NCBI GenBank assembly: GCA_963575745.1
Contig: CAUYUJ010018460.1
Span: forward strand, 250,001 to 314,000
Direction: 5' to 3'
DNA from: Prorocentrum cordatum
Lineage: Eukaryota > Sar > Dinophyceae > Prorocentrales > Prorocentraceae
Length of the DNA: 64,000 nucleotides
Shown piece by piece: positions 42,601-52,822 of this stretch. Position numbers and translations under genes: made by a program. Within the stretch, counting starts at the first letter, position 1, and every line of letters begins with the position of its first letter. A model generated the notes under the pieces. The model was given only the letters and a program-made list of their open reading frames with translations, ran no database searches and had not been told where the DNA came from.

Positions 42601-44888
42601 AGTCCTGGGGGCCATGACGGGCCTATCTATGGGCCTAAGAACAATGCAGCAACCTACAGATTCGAGGCAACTTATTTGCAGTGCAATTTGCCCCCCTCCC
42701 CATCCCCCCCCTGCCCCCTCCTCCCCCCTCCCCCACCTTCCCCCCCTCCCCCCCCCCCTCCCCCCCCCTCCCCACCCTCCCCCCCCCTCCCCCCACCCCC
42801 CCCCCTCCTCCCCCTCCCCCCTCCCCCCCCTCCCCCCCCCTCCCGCCCGCCTCCCCCCCCTCCCTCCCCACCTCCCACCCCTCCTACCCCCGCCCCCCGT
42901 CCCGTCCCCTCCCTCGCCGCCTTGTCGTCCGGTGCTGGGCCAGAGAAGCGTGCAAATAACTTCCAGCTCTGCGTGATCTCCAGCTTTCCCCTCGGGCGCT
43001 AGCTGGGGAGCCTCCTCCCCCTCTATGCCAGCGAGCTTGCCAGAACCTGCATCTACCGAAGACAAGCTCCTAGGACCCGTTTTCCTAACGGCGGACCCTG
43101 ACATCCCCTGATATGATGCTGTTCAATACGCAACCCCGCAGCTCCCGACCACGTCCCTGGGGACATGTTTGTTCGTTCTGGATCCGTCTCTGATCCCCCC
43201 CTGGAACCGATGACGGACCCTGGAGGCCGAAATCGAAAAACAAACGAGAGGATTGAGAGGAACTCGTACCTTAGGACCCCCCCCCCCTCCACGCAAGGAA
43301 ACTTGCCCAAACCTGATCTACAAAAAACAAAAGAACAAGAAAAAAAAATAAAAAAAAAAAATAAAGAAAAAAAAAAAAAAATGTAAAAAAACAAAAAAAA
43401 ATCTAGAAAAAAAAAAAAAGAAAAAAAAGAAAATCTAAAAAAAAGAAAAAAAAAAGAGAAACAGGAACTAAGGGAAAAAAGAAAAATCTAAAAAAATCAA
43501 AGAAAACACAGAGAAAAAAAATCCTAAGCAAAAAAAAAAAAACTAAAAGTAAAAAAAAAAAAAACAAAACCCAAACCTGATCTAAGACAAACTGTCGGTG
43601 GCAACTCATGGGAGCCTCCCGGGCTGCACGTATAGCTTCAGTTCGATGAGTGAGCCATGATGCCGTTAGGGTTGCTGAGGAGCATCGAGAAAAGGGGGAC
43701 TGGCACATGGGGGGGGAGGCCGCTGACAGCAAATCCTCACGCTCCTGGGCGGGGTGGGGCTATCGGGCCCTCGTCGGCGATCAAAGGGCATGCTGGGGTC
43801 GAGGCATCTCCCCCTGTGCATCTCCGGCCCTGTCGTTGCCCCTGAATTACTGCGTAGAAGATCCAGACCTGCGACGTCCTGATGCTGTCAATGCGGGGCC
43901 CCTGGAAGTCCCGACCCTTGCCCCGGGACCGGCTTGTCCTTCCGAGTCGTTCTCCGGCGGCCCCGAGCCCCGGCGAGGGCCCCCCGAGGCCGAAATTGGC
44001 CCAACGCCTCGCGTCCTGATTTTTGTTGGCGACGCGATCATGTCTGGGTCCCAAGGTCACCTCCTCGTCTTCCGGTTCTGGAAGACCCAACATATACGCC
44101 AAAAACTACCCAAAATATTCAAGAGAGCACGACAAATCACCCCCAGAGTATTCATGTAATATGTTTGAACATTCCTCCTGTGGAAAGACGCTCCTGACTT
44201 ACACGTTGCACGGTTTCCAGGGCCGTAGGCGACACAGAAGGAGGAGGAGGAGGAGGCGGAGGATGGATGAGGAGCAGGAGGAGGAGGAGCAGGAGGAGGA
44301 GGGGAGGATGAAAATGAGAGCATGGAGGCAGGTAGGATAGGGGGAGATATACAGACGCAAGGTCTGAGGGAGGAGGAGACGACGAGGTAAGGCGGTGAGG
44401 AGTGGAGGAGTGAGTATGATTACTGCTTGGAGTCAGACGAGTTTGGGGGGGAGTGGATGGAGCAGTGAGTGTCGGAGTGAGGATGATTATGGCGGAGGAG
44501 GGACGGGAGGTACGGGGGAGGAGGAGGACGGGTAGTCCGGGAGGTATTGATTGAGTACAGGGCGGAGGAACAGGAGCAGAGGATGAGGAGCATGATGAGA
44601 GGAGCAGGAGATGGAGGAGGAAGTGGAGGAGGAGGAAAAACGCGAGAGGAGGAGATAAGCGTGGGAGGATAGGAACATGATAGGAGGAGGAGGAGGAGGA
44701 GGAGGAGGAGGACAGGTCGCTGGAGCCCTTCGGAGAAACCCTCCAATTACACGGCCTTTGGGACGTAGCCGAGGGGCCTGCTCCGCCCGCGGCGCCGCCG
44801 CCGCGCCCCGGGCCTCGGGCCCGGGGGCCTCCACGGCGGACAGCTGGGCGTCGGCGGCGTCGAGGCGCCACTGGCACGCCACGAGCTC
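36694..44888 (-). CDS. Probable minus-strand gene, three exons seen, function unknown
   Basis: Exons by context: 44,757-44,888 (after CCCCGCAG; 'ELVACQWRLDAADAQLSAVE', then Gly/Ala/Arg-rich), 38,769-38,837 (after GGGTCAG; 'AEALGAVMAELRRQRAAARE') and 36,694-36,813 (after GAGCAG; 'ALEERASSYSLGVPSGHG', then 'RHSKRFARGPAEREEALERY', GT donor). All have high GC3, and the peptides are charged and helix-forming. That the three belong to one gene is inferred only from strand and order; intervening exons, start and stop are missing. The introns would be very long (about 2 and 6 kb) and full of TCC/GGA microsatellites. Family unknown. Confidence 0.35.
36814..37235 (+). repeat. TCC-rich low-complexity DNA
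   Basis: CTCCTCC and CTCTCCTCC runs are interrupted by two short unique pieces (37,095-37,165). No exon was assigned with confidence. Confidence 0.7.
37774..38197 (+). CDS. Terminal exon with two Cys-rich modules
   Basis: A single open frame follows CCGCAG (37,771-37,773) and ends in TAA at 38,195-38,197. It contains 'WLCLVCHTCARTDSTRKSRI', then 'LETCPNNSVNL', and later a second related module 'RCCRYSENNLKDLKGECKG' followed by 'ARSLPTGDRH'. Each half has Cys residues, a basic middle, L-x(2-3)-C and an R/P-D/H-rich end. This agrees with a tandem Cys-rich, putatively zinc-binding module that I recall at the C-termini of many dinoflagellate proteins. Upstream exons were not identified. It lies on the strand opposite the probable gene that spans it. 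Confidence 0.45.
38278..38772 (+). repeat. Nearly uninterrupted TCC microsatellite, about 490 bp
   Basis: About 160 CTC/TCC triplets have rare variants. They produce poly-Ser, poly-Leu, poly-Pro, poly-Glu and poly-Arg frames in all phases. It ends at the small exon-like block 38,769-38,837. Confidence 0.95.
39030..39228 (+). repeat. CT dinucleotide repeat
   Basis: TCTCTCTC runs of about 200 bp have CCCTCCCT interruptions. Confidence 0.9.
39229..40130. other. No certain gene
   Basis: A palindromic TACATACATGTACATGTGTA lies near 39,232. A second CT-rich run is at 40,018-40,078. Open frames between are short and not exon-like. Confidence 0.4.
40230..40575 (+). pseudogene. Exon-like hydrophilic stretch with one in-frame stop
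   Basis: One plus-strand frame reads 'LESKSEQQHRETDDSSFDP', a TGA near 40,350, then 'DRLPTDDGDPETGPLTS' and 'STDDRDNKRGSNTFEVEL' to a stop near 40,571. The high Asp/Ser/Thr content fits a disordered exon. Other frames, including one on the minus strand, are also open, so support is weak. Confidence 0.25.
40786..40852 (+). repeat. Dispersed repeat R5, copy 2
   Basis: Matches 11,021-11,100 (CCAGGACGCCTCGCCACTGCT, then GAGCTCCGGCCACGGGTGG). Confidence 0.5.
40898..41008 (-). repeat. Dispersed repeat R4, copy 1 (inverted)
   Basis: On the minus strand it reads CAGTTTGTCTCAGGTTG, a middle part, then AGCCTCGCTCCTTA-like sequence. It matches 45,690-45,785 on the plus strand. Confidence 0.6.
41320..41835. 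repeat. Duplicated long hairpin of CATCGGCGATG words
   Basis: Two units (about 41,325-41,520 and 41,630-41,828) each begin GGGGTCGGAGGATCGCGCCG and end with the inverted CGGCGCGGTCCTCCGACCCC-type sequence. GCATCGGCGATGCATCG repeats fill both arms around a small core (GTGGAGAAAATTGGGCCCCA). The whole is a pair of near-palindromes of about 200 bp, about 305 bp apart. Confidence 0.7.
41861..41972. mobile_element. Palindromic element R3, copy 2
   Basis: CTTCTTAGAAGGAGGCTGCT on the left is mirrored by GCCTTCTAAGAAGC and GCTTCTAAGGAGCC on the right, as at 9,628-9,742. CTGCGCGTGGC follows in both copies. 'GACTGTAGGAGCGGCTGGCG' occurs on either side of this block (41,563 and 42,013). Confidence 0.65.
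42236..42432 (+). repeat. Dispersed repeat R2, copy a
   Basis: Diagnostic words in order: ACATGATCGAGTCGC, ATTTCAACGTCGGGGGGCCC, CAAAAAACGGCTCAGGATGA, GGTCCCGGGG, GGTCGGGACTTCCAAGGACC. Related copies: 43,857-44,050 (minus), 45,208-45,400, 46,340-46,460, and a partial inverted one at 42,545-42,610. Confidence 0.65.
42690..42910 (+). repeat. C-rich low-complexity tract
   Basis: CCCCCCTCC runs over 220 bp. The minus strand is G-rich and could form G-quadruplexes. Confidence 0.85.
43011..43330 (+). repeat. Imperfect direct repeat around CCTGATCTAC
   Basis: 'CTTGCC(A/C)(G/A)AACCTG(C/A)TCTAC' occurs at about 43,030 and 43,301, each preceded by a C/T-rich piece. 'AAACCTGATCTAAGACAAACT' recurs at 43,572. 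A decayed R2 fragment lies at 43,150-43,230. Confidence 0.45.
43319..43566 (+). repeat. A-rich tract, about 250 bp
   Basis: Nearly pure A with rare C, G and T. Too long and interrupted for a simple retroposon tail. Confidence 0.9.
43857..44050 (-). repeat. Dispersed repeat R2, copy b (inverted)
   Basis: GGAAGTCCCGACCCTTGCCC, CCGGGACC, CCGAGGCCGAAATTGGCC and GACGCGATCATGTCTGGGTC are the reverse complement of copy a blocks, in reverse order. Confidence 0.65.
44230..44712 (+). repeat. AGG-rich low-complexity DNA
   Basis: GGAGGAGGAGG runs with GAGTGAGG-type interruptions. Pyrimidine-rich on the minus strand, downstream of the minus-strand exon at 44.8 kb. Confidence 0.75.
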
Positions 44889-44984
44889 CTGCGGGGCAGG
44901 GCCCCGTCGGTCGACGCCGTCGACGCCGCCGCTCCCAGGAAGACGCCGTCGGGCGTAGTCCTCCTCCTCTTTCTTCTCCTCCTC

Positions 44985-45185
44985 TCAATCTCCTCCTCCT
45001 CCTCCTCCTCCTCCTCCTCCTCCTCCTCCGCCTCCCTCCTCCTCGCTCCTTCTCCCTCGCCTCCTACCTCCCTATCTTCTTCTTCAGTCCCTAAGTCTCC
45101 CTATTCCCATATCTCCCTATCTCCCTATCTCCCCTCCTCCTCCTCCTCCTCCTCCTCCTCCTCCTCCTCCTCCTCCTCCTCCCCC
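44985..45185 (+). repeat. TCC microsatellites
   Basis: Two CTCCTCC runs are separated by CTCCCTATCTCCCTAT-type DNA (45,070-45,132). Confidence 0.85.
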
Positions 45186-45207
45186 TCCCTACCATTCCCC
45201 CCCTGGA

Positions 45208-45400
45208 CAGTATCGAGTCGTCGTAATTAAAAAAATCTGGGCGGGAGGTCTGGGGCCATGTGCGGCCTCGTGGGGGGGAGGGGGTGTTCGCCCGGTTTCT
45301 CGGGGCCGGCCAGAAAAACGGCTCGGGATGACAAACGGGTCCCGGGGAGAGGGTCGGGACGTCCAAAGGGACCCCGCACGGAAAAAAATCAGGTGAGCGT
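45208..45400 (+). repeat. Dispersed repeat R2, copy c
   Basis: AAAAACGGCTCGGGATGACAAACGGGTCCC plus GGTCGGGACGTCC agree with copy a at the same spacing (only short matches quoted exactly: AAACGGCTC, GGGATGA, GGTCGGGAC). Confidence 0.6.
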
Positions 45401-45689
45401 TTCTTAATTCGGCGTTTCGACATTGGGCGGCAAGGGGAGGGAGGACGGGGGTCTGGCTCCAGACCTCTGCTCAGTGCGACTGTTTGCAAGAATGCGGCCT
45501 CTGGGGGAGACTCCACCCGCTCGAAACAGGCGCCAAAAACAGCCAAGATCTACTCCATAGGGAGGGGAGGTGGGATTTGGGGGCCCGCGCCGATCGGCAA
45601 AACAATGAATTAAACAAACGATCACGCGGACGTCGCATGTCTGGGGAAGGGGGCCCTTTTCGTTAGGGAGGGGCTGTGTTCCTCGACTG

Positions 45690-45785
45690 TTGTTTTGCAG
45701 TTTGTCTCAGGTTGTCCTCAGGTTGCTTCGATGGGAGATCGAAGTCCAACTTCTGGAGAAGAAAAAGAGCCTCGCTCCTTATGTT
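45690..45785 (+). repeat. Dispersed repeat R4, copy 2
   Basis: CAGTTTGTCTCAGGTTG and AGCCTCGCTCCTTATG match the inverted copy at 40,898-41,008. Confidence 0.6.
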
Positions 45786-45907
45786 TAGGGTTCCTCACTA
45801 CTTGACTTCGACTGCGCAATCAAGATGCTGGGAGAAGGTCCACTTGGGGCTCAGGGATCCCAGACTCTTACACGTTCGACCGTGGACCCCTCGTGTTACA
45901 CGTCGCT

Positions 45908-46025
45908 CCTGGGCCGTCCTCGGCGGTCTTCGGGCGGGATCTTCGGGCGGTTTCTTCGGCGGTGTCTTCGGACGGTGTTCGGCGGTTTCCAACGGTCTTC
46001 GGCAGCTTCCTGCGACCTTCGGCGC
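45908..46025 (+). repeat. TCTTCGGGCGG minisatellite
   Basis: About nine diverged units of TCTTCGG(G/C)CGG with 11-14 bp spacing. Confidence 0.65.
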
Positions 46026-47139
46026 GACACCTGGAAAGTTGCGGGTGACCATGGGCCCATGGTCTAACGCCTGACAAACTCCCTCGCGTCGTGGAAGGAT
46101 CACAATGGAAACACCCCTAAGAGAGCCCCAAGATGGCTACGCGAACCACCAAGAGGGCACCCAGACGGCCTATGAGGGCTCCAAGGACGCCCAAGAAGTT
46201 CTCAAGGCGATCCCAGGAACGCCCCGAACAGTCTCCGAAGGCACCAGACGGCCCAAACGCGCCCGAAGACGACCCAGGACGCCCCCGAAAAACACGCGCA
46301 GGCTCCCAAAGGCCCCCATGGGATCGGAGGTGCGGCGTAAACTTTTGATCACGGCGGGGGTTATGCTTCAAATTGCGGGCTCCGGGGTCCCTCGCTGGGC
46401 CCTGGGACTGTCAACAAACGACTCCGGATGAAAAGCCGGCCCCGTGGGCTGGGTCCAATCGTCTGGGGGTCGACGTTGCGAACACACAATGACGACGTCG
46501 GGGGTCTGAGGTAGTCGGCTGCACAGTCAAGCATGTGCCGCAGGGCACTCCGAACACGGGAATGAGGGGCCACTTTCGGCCCCAGAGGGCGCCTGGGTAC
46601 ACAAAGAGAGCTGGAGCAACAGCCGCGGAAGCCCGTGAGGAACGGCGGGCGCCTTCTTGACCCAAACTTTCTCCAGATTCCAACGTCGTGACTGTGGGTA
46701 GTCGTCGGTAGTCGATCGTCGCCTGTCGTCGTCAGCGTCCGTCTTCGTCGTCGTCTTCGTCGTCGTCGTCATCGTCGATCGTCCGCGTCCGTCGTCGTCG
46801 CAGTCGTCATCGGATGGTTGCCTTCCTTCGTTTCGGCTTCCAGGGGCCGTGATCGGACCCTGGGACCGTCAACGTTGATCATGGATGACAGGATGACAGG
46901 CTATCTTCGGAGAGTTGGTCGGGAACTCCTGGGCCCGATGGAGGGTGAATCAAACTCGATTCGACCAGATGCGGCCAAACATTAAGCCGACAAATAAGCC
47001 AGATCAAGGAGAGCGAGGCGGCATTAGGCCATGCCAGGCTTCATGTATACAATGAGAACTCAGGAGATACCACAGGCGATACTTGATTCAACCTCCCAGG
47101 AGTCGCAACCCAACGGCATGACTTTGTCTATATACCTCT
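46026..47139. other. No gene; R2 fragment and GTCGTC repeat
   Basis: Around 46,130-46,340 CCCAAGA/CGCCC words repeat loosely. 46,340-46,460 is a decayed R2 copy (GACTGTCAACAAACGACTCC, then GGATGAAAAGC). 46,695-46,800 is GTCGTC-rich. No exon was seen. Confidence 0.45.
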
Positions 47140-47905
47140 TCCTCCTCCTCCTCCCATCTCCTCCATCGTCATCATCATTATGCTCACCACAGCATTGTTC
47201 GACTTCAGGGCCGCATCTGGCTTGCCGAGCGTCACTCCAGACTCAACATCGCCATCTCATGATCATTATGGCAACGAGTAAAGTCATCGTCGTCATCACA
47301 CTCGCCTTCATCACAATTAGCAGCATCATCATCAATCTCATCCTCCTCATCCTCACCCTCATCCTCATCCTCACCATCATAACCAACCTCATCATCATTA
47401 TCATCATCAGCAATAGCAGCATCATCATCGCCATCATCCTAGAAATCATCATCAACGCCACTGCCAACACCATCATCCTCATCAGCATCGTCATCACCAT
47501 CATTATCAACACCATCATCATCAGCACCATCATCATCATCATCACCATCATCATCATCACCATCGACATCACCAGCACCATCATCATCATCAGTATCGCC
47601 ATGCTCATCATCCTCATCACCACCAACGACATCAACATCAACACCAGCACCAGCATCATCATCGTCAGCATCATCAGCATCATGACCAGCAACATCATCA
47701 TCATCATCATCATCATCATTACCAGCACCATCAACACCATCATCATTAGTAGCCTCGTAACCATCCTCATCCTCATCCTCATCAACATCATCAACACCAC
47801 CACCACCGTCATCATCATCATCAGCATCATCATCATCATCAGTATCATCATCATCAGCAGCAGCAGCATCACCATCATCATGTCCCGCATCCATATTCAT
47901 CATCG
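47140..47905 (+). repeat. ATC/CACCATCATC degenerate microsatellite
   Basis: Roughly 250 triplets of ATC, ACC and AGC. They generate poly-Ile, poly-Met and poly-Asp frames; none is taken as a gene. Confidence 0.95.
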
Positions 47906-48196
47906 TTGAACATCAGTTGTTTTCCCAACGAGCGGGGAGCTATCACCATGACTCTTCACATCAACTAAGGCACGAGTGTAGAACGGGAAAAACGGAGCCG
48001 CGCGAATCGACACTAATGGGTACGGGCCATGGCCCGAAGCACTATGTACCTGATGTGTTTTGCACGCCTCGCAGAAGGATCACGCTCCTGCCCTAGAGAA
48101 AAGAAAACGTGGCACCAACCATGCGGCAACAGGCGAACACATTCGTCTTCCCCCCCTTCCCCCTCCTCCCGCACCCCTCTCCTGATGACGCTCCTT

Positions 48197-48372
48197 TCGG
48201 GGATGGACAGAACCCAATTTAGCAAAACGTGGTTCAGTGAAAACGACCTCGGGCCCAAACCTGGCGGGCGCAAGCCTGGAAGATGAGGGCCGCGGCGCCC
48301 TCTCGAGAACCGAACACGGACGATTCACGAATCGACGTGTCAAGGTTTGGGTCCCGTCCGCCCCCGAGTCCT
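48197..48372 (+). repeat. Dispersed repeat R1, copy 2 of 3
   Basis: Highly similar to 5,918-6,090: GGGGATGGACAGA, AGCAAAACGTGGTTCAGTGA, AAACGACCTCGGGCCCAAAC, GGCGCCCTCTCGAGAACCGA, AATCGACGTGTCA. Confidence 0.75.
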
Positions 48373-48920
48373 TAAAACGCAGCACAGCACAATCGCTGCG
48401 CGATCTGCAATTCTTATATAACTCCTTCGCGCGCACAGCAGCCGCACATCCCCGGTGAAGCTCGCACCGAGGGAACCGCAGAGGAGGAGAAGGAGGAGGA
48501 GGACGGGGAGGGGTGGGAGGAGGAGGAGGAGGAGGAGGAGGAGGAGGAGGAGGAGCTCCTGGAGGGCGCCTGGTCTCGCGATGGGAGAAGGATCATCGAT
48601 CGTCCGTCGTGTCGTGGCTCTTGCGGCGTGCTACGGCAGGATCTGCGCGAGACCCCGGAGGGAGGGCGATCCCCCCCCCCTTGTGCTGCTCCTCCAGGTG
48701 CTCCTCCCTTTTGCCTTGTGCTCTTCGTCTCCTTCCCCCTCGCCCGCGTTCCCCATGGAACCTTCCTCGCTCTCCCCTCCCCTTCCCCCGTCCTCCTGCT
48801 GACCCCCTCTCTCCACGCCCTCGTCCCACTGTCCTCGCCCTCTTCCTGCTGTTGCTGTCTCTCCTCCCTCCCCCCTCACGGAGTCGGCCCGCGGCCGTCT
48901 CCCTGAGGGCGTGCTGACCA
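48373..48920. other. No certain gene; GGA run and C/T-rich DNA
   Basis: A GGA microsatellite (48,481-48,553) is followed by an open plus-strand stretch ('ELLEGAWSRDGRRIIDRPSC') that might be an exon, then C/T-rich DNA. No splice or partner support. Confidence 0.3.
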
Positions 48921-48924
48921 GGAT

Positions 48925-49192
48925 CTCGAGATGGCTCCGGGACAGACCTAACCGTAGCCACGAGGGTCCTCGAGGATCCAGAAGGCCAGAAACAAGCAAC
49001 CAGGGCGGCTGGAAATACTCCTCCCCACTGTCTTTCGTTCGCCTCTTCCCTTCTCCTCTCTCGTCCCCCTCATTCTTCATCCTCGTTGTTCAAGATGGCT
49101 TCGTGACAGGCACAGCCGTAGCGACGAGGGTCTTCAAGGATCCAGGAGGTCAGCCACAGGCAAACATGGCGGCTGAATACACTCCTCCCCAA
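48925..49192 (+). repeat. Tandem duplication, about 165-bp unit
   Basis: AGATGGCT.CG.GACAG, CCGTAGC(C/G)ACGAGGGTC, AAGGATCCAG(A/G)AGG.CAG, GGCGGCTG(G/A)A and CACTCCTCCCCA occur in both halves (48,928-49,030 and 49,093-49,192). Confidence 0.75.
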
Positions 49193-49239
49193 TGATCTCT
49201 CCTTCTCCTCCTCCCTTCTCATGTCTCGGGCCCCCTCCC

Positions 49240-49345
49240 TCGTCCTCCTCCTCCTCCTCCTCCTCCTCCTCCTCCTCCTCCTACTGCCTCTCCTCATCCA
49301 TTCATTTCTTCTTCAGCCTCCTCCTCCTCCTCTTTCTCCAGGCGG
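49240..49345 (+). repeat. TCC microsatellite
   Basis: CTCCTCC run just upstream of the LINE remnant. Confidence 0.85.
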
Positions 49346-49440
49346 CCCGAGGCCGCCCAGCAGCGCACCAGCCGCCTATCTACGCAAGCAACACATCACA
49401 CGAGCAGTGGGCCCGATGTTCCCTTCTCGTGAATAGAGCC

Positions 49441-50175
49441 GCACGGCGGCGGCGCTGCCCCGCGAACTTCATGGGCGGAGAAAGTGGATTGTTGAGAGCA
49501 GTATGCTACAACCCGTGTGCTGCCAGGACTACGGAGCGGCTGAATGACATTGTGCAGGCGCTGCCGAACAGAGACATCTACGTGCTCGTGGGCACACAAG
49601 CAAAGTCGTATGGATAGCAGATCAATGAGACTCGTCTGATCGACCGCACCTGGGTGATAGAGTTTGGGCATAGGCGAAGTGCATATGTCACAGCATCTTG
49701 TGGTATCACGTTCCTTATCAAGAGCTCGAGGTTTCCAATATCCACATTGAAGCGGATATATCCTACACCAGCGTTGTTGGGGGGACGGTGTGCTGCTGCC
49801 AGCTTTCAGACAAGATCTGAAACTATTGGAACTATCGCGCTGTATTTTCCCCCTCGGCAGACATCGGCAAAGTTGAGCAATACATACGAGGAGGCCTGCC
49901 AGAAGATGGTGCAGTGGTTTCAAACAACGTTGGAAGATATGTCACGCAAACAGATTATTCCTCTTGTATTGATGGGCTTGAACGGTGGGCTCCCCTCGTC
50001 AAATTACGACAGAGTAGCTGGACCATGTGGGTATGGCAAGGAAAGCTACTCGTCTATGCAGTTACGTCCGCATCTGGAAGGGTGGGGCCTGACTGCAACA
50101 AACACTCATTATGTGAAACCCCCGAGCTAGGTCGGCAACAGCAACGCCAGTTACATATATCACATATGTATTCCA
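49441..50175 (+). pseudogene. LINE endonuclease domain remnant (APE type)
   Basis: It opens with 'GLLRAVCYNPCAARTTERLN', then 'RDIYVLVGTQ' (the usual h-h-h-G-T strand), the TAG at 49,615, 'VIEFGHRRSAYVT', and 'IPLVLMGLNGGLPSSNYDR', where a G-D-x-N motif is expected; the Asp is missing. After the TAG at 50,128 the frame continues into the reverse-transcriptase part, where 'GEVRDHRPVQL' is the final D-H catalytic block. Loss of the GDxN Asp and two stops argue it is dead. Confidence 0.65.
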
Positions 50176-51891
50176 ATGGAAATGCTTGAATCTGCCGAAC
50201 GTTGCAATGTATTATGTGAGGCAGGACGAAGGCTACAATTACATGACGTTGGTGAAGTACGTGACCACAGGCCTGTGCAACTGGTGGTTTGGCTTGTAAC
50301 AGCGGTGCGGCCACTTCCTGAGAGGGCTCCACGCCCCAATCGTGAGGCGCTCTTCTGCTGTCTGCAGCAGGGACACACGAGGCAGGAGTTGTTTGATGTC
50401 ATGGAGAGGAAGTGCGAGGAGCATTACAATTTTCTGAACGAGCTTGAGGCGCAAAAAAAGCTAGAGCAGCTGAATGAAACCTTTGTGGGTAGTGTGAACA
50501 GTCCTTTAGTGGAAATACTACATACGAGCCCTCTGTACACGGAAGATCGCCAGCATCAGACCGCACTATTGAATCAGCTGTTACAGAAAAGGAGAGAATT
50601 GCGTTATCAGCGGTCATGGGCGTCCACATCAGATCAGATCGAAGTCCTATCCACCACAATCAAGCAGGTGAGCAAAGAGCTGAAGCAGTCCAACCGCCAG
50701 CACTGGGACGCAATCACAAAGAGGAGATGCGAAGAAATGCGACGGGCTGCTAAAGACATCGATGGGCATCTCGTGCAACGACTTGCTCGGCTGATTGCTG
50801 GACGAAAAAGACGTCCACGACAAAGGAAGTTTGCAGCGCTACCCACATCGACGGCAAGCGCAGCAGGATGGTGTGCCAGGATGAAGTTATCCAGTGCGAA
50901 AGGAGGATGTTCTGCTATTGAGGCGGGCGTTGGCTCTGTCATAAGCGAGGTCACTGCAGAAGACCGAGAAGTTCTCACTGATGAGGAACCTACGGAGTTA
51001 TCTACGGATGATTGGAATGGTGTGCATAAAACAATATGGCGTATGAAACTTTGGAGGGCGTATCCAGCATGGTCGATACCTGTGGAAGCGCTACGACTCA
51101 TCATGAAGCCCAAGTGGGTTAATCCTCGACGACCGCGACCGCAGGTAGGTATAGGAGCTGATGTGAGTGAGCTCAATGCCCCAAACTTCACGCAGGGGCT
51201 CCTTCGGGCCATCCTTTTTCTCTCGCGTAAGTTGCAGCGCGTACCGCTTGTGTGGCACGCAGCCCAGGGCGCTCGCCTTCCGAAGGGCAGCGACAAGATC
51301 GAGGTTGACGGCGAGAAGGTTATCATGATCATGTGTACCATAGGAAGAACATATCACGCTGCAGCCTTGAGAAGGAAGCTAGCCCCATGGCAGCCAGAAG
51401 AGTGGATTCAGTGTGTATTAAAAAGACGACGACGGGAAGCTGCCATGGGCGCGCAACTTATTTCATCGTTTCGTTTGCAGGCTGAAGGCGTATCTCACTG
51501 GGTAAAGCTTCACGATGCCACCAATGCTTTCTTCAGTTTGAAACACGAGAAGGTATTGGACATTTTACCTACGCTGTATGCCAGTCAAGATCTCCAGTTT
51601 GCGCGAGATCGAGTATTGCGTGGAGTATTTCTTTTGGAGGACGAGTCAGGCACTTGTTGGCTGCGACCGTCCGAGGGAGTCTTCCCTGGTGATGTTGGGG
51701 CCACTCTGATCTTTGCGAGAACGTCCAGCCCACCAGTTCAGATTGCGGTGGCTGATCTTTTTGTGATTGAAAAATGGTTTCACGCAGTCGAGATAGAACC
51801 GCCTTGGGAATGCATTATTAATCAGCAGATGGCACTAACTGGGATGATCTATCATGTAGAGTACTTGAAGCACATTATCCAGGCACGATAA
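50176..51891 (+). pseudogene. LINE reverse transcriptase, catalytic Asp pair lost
   Basis: 571 codons are open from the ATG at 50,176. Residues around 100-200 are the charged linker ('LLQKRRELRYQRSWAS', 'ITKRRCEEMRRAAKDID'). Residues around 440-460 carry block A of the polymerase ('HDATNAFFSLKHEKVL'), and 'EGVFPGDVGATLIFA' is the block preceding the catalytic loop. Where the F/Y-x-D-D loop should be, codons at 51,853-51,864 read H-V-E-Y, followed by 'LKHIIQAR' and a TAA. Long open length with an inactivated active site fits relaxed selection. The HVEY placement depends on a by-eye alignment. Confidence 0.7.
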
Positions 51892-51944
51892 CTGACAAGC
51901 TGGAGCTAGGCAGTCGTCTTGATAATTTAGCGATTGACCAGGGT

Positions 51945-52731
51945 ATGGGGGAGGTTGGTGCATCACAAAACACTAACAAGCAGGAGAACGTAGCTTATCT
52001 TCGAGGAACAGGAGCGCATATAGCAGCACGTCTTGTACACAAACATGGCACTACAATAGCTGGGCGAACTAAACACCATGCGCGATACCTTGGAGGATCA
52101 CAGGCTAGCAGCTTTACGCCTAGACCCGACTTGGAAAAACAGATTACGGGCTCTTCAAGCTAGTTATTTCTCAATGGGAAGATTTGGGAGGTCTCCTGGA
52201 AACTTTGGGGTAAAGCGCTCCATGGAAAAAGGGTTATTGGTGAACGCAGCGCTCAGCGGGCTCGAGGAGTGCGTCAACGGACACCTACCTCTCACAAGTG
52301 GAGACTTGGCTCCGCTTGAAGGTTTCATTGTGCGCAAATGTTGCGCAATCCTTGGCGGCACAGCGGCCTGGGATGAGGATAAGCAACACGTCAGTACCGT
52401 AAGCGGACTTGAGGTGCTCACAAAATTCCGATTCGCTCCCCTGTTCACAGAACTTCGCATCCGCAGATTGAAGTGGTTGCAAACCATGGTGCAGGATCGT
52501 GGTCAAGATATTCAGTACTTGTCCACTTGCTTTGGAAGGTCTGCTCTCGACGGTGATGGTTTTTTTTCGGAGGAGGGGGCGGTGCGGCCCCATGCACATC
52601 CGTGGGCCGTCCAGTTTCAAGATGATTTGGGGGCACTGAAGGAGTTGGAGGCGGGGGAGACGACGTGGGACATCGGAGGGAGCACGGAGCACATCATGTT
52701 GGAGGACTACAAGGATTTCATAAAAGGTTGA
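51945..52731 (+). pseudogene. LINE C-terminal region remnant, frameshifted
   Basis: From about 51,892 to 52,090 the matching peptide is in another frame ('NTNKQENVAYLRGTGAHIAA', 'GRTKHHARYLGG'). From 52,078 the original frame resumes ('NRLRALQASYFSMGRFGRSP', 'LLVNAALSGLEECVNG', 'LRIRRLKWLQTMVQDRG'). The blocks K-Q-E-N-V-A, R-Y-L-G-G and R-L-K-W-L are typical of the thumb and C-terminal part of dinoflagellate LINE proteins as I recall them. It ends 'YKDFIKG'. Confidence 0.65.
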
Positions 52732-52822
52732 TTGTGATGAACTACGAGCAAAGTTTCTAACTACGCCTACTACGAGCACGCGCAAGCAAGCACATCATGA
52801 GGGCAATTTCATATGCAAAAAA

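Noticed and set aside
47031-47909. 292-codon poly-Ile/Thr frame
   Set aside because: It is the ATC microsatellite.
48950-48970. CCGTAGCCA near 48,953 as a second spliced-leader relic
   Set aside because: The match stops after nine bases and the word belongs to a tandem duplication.
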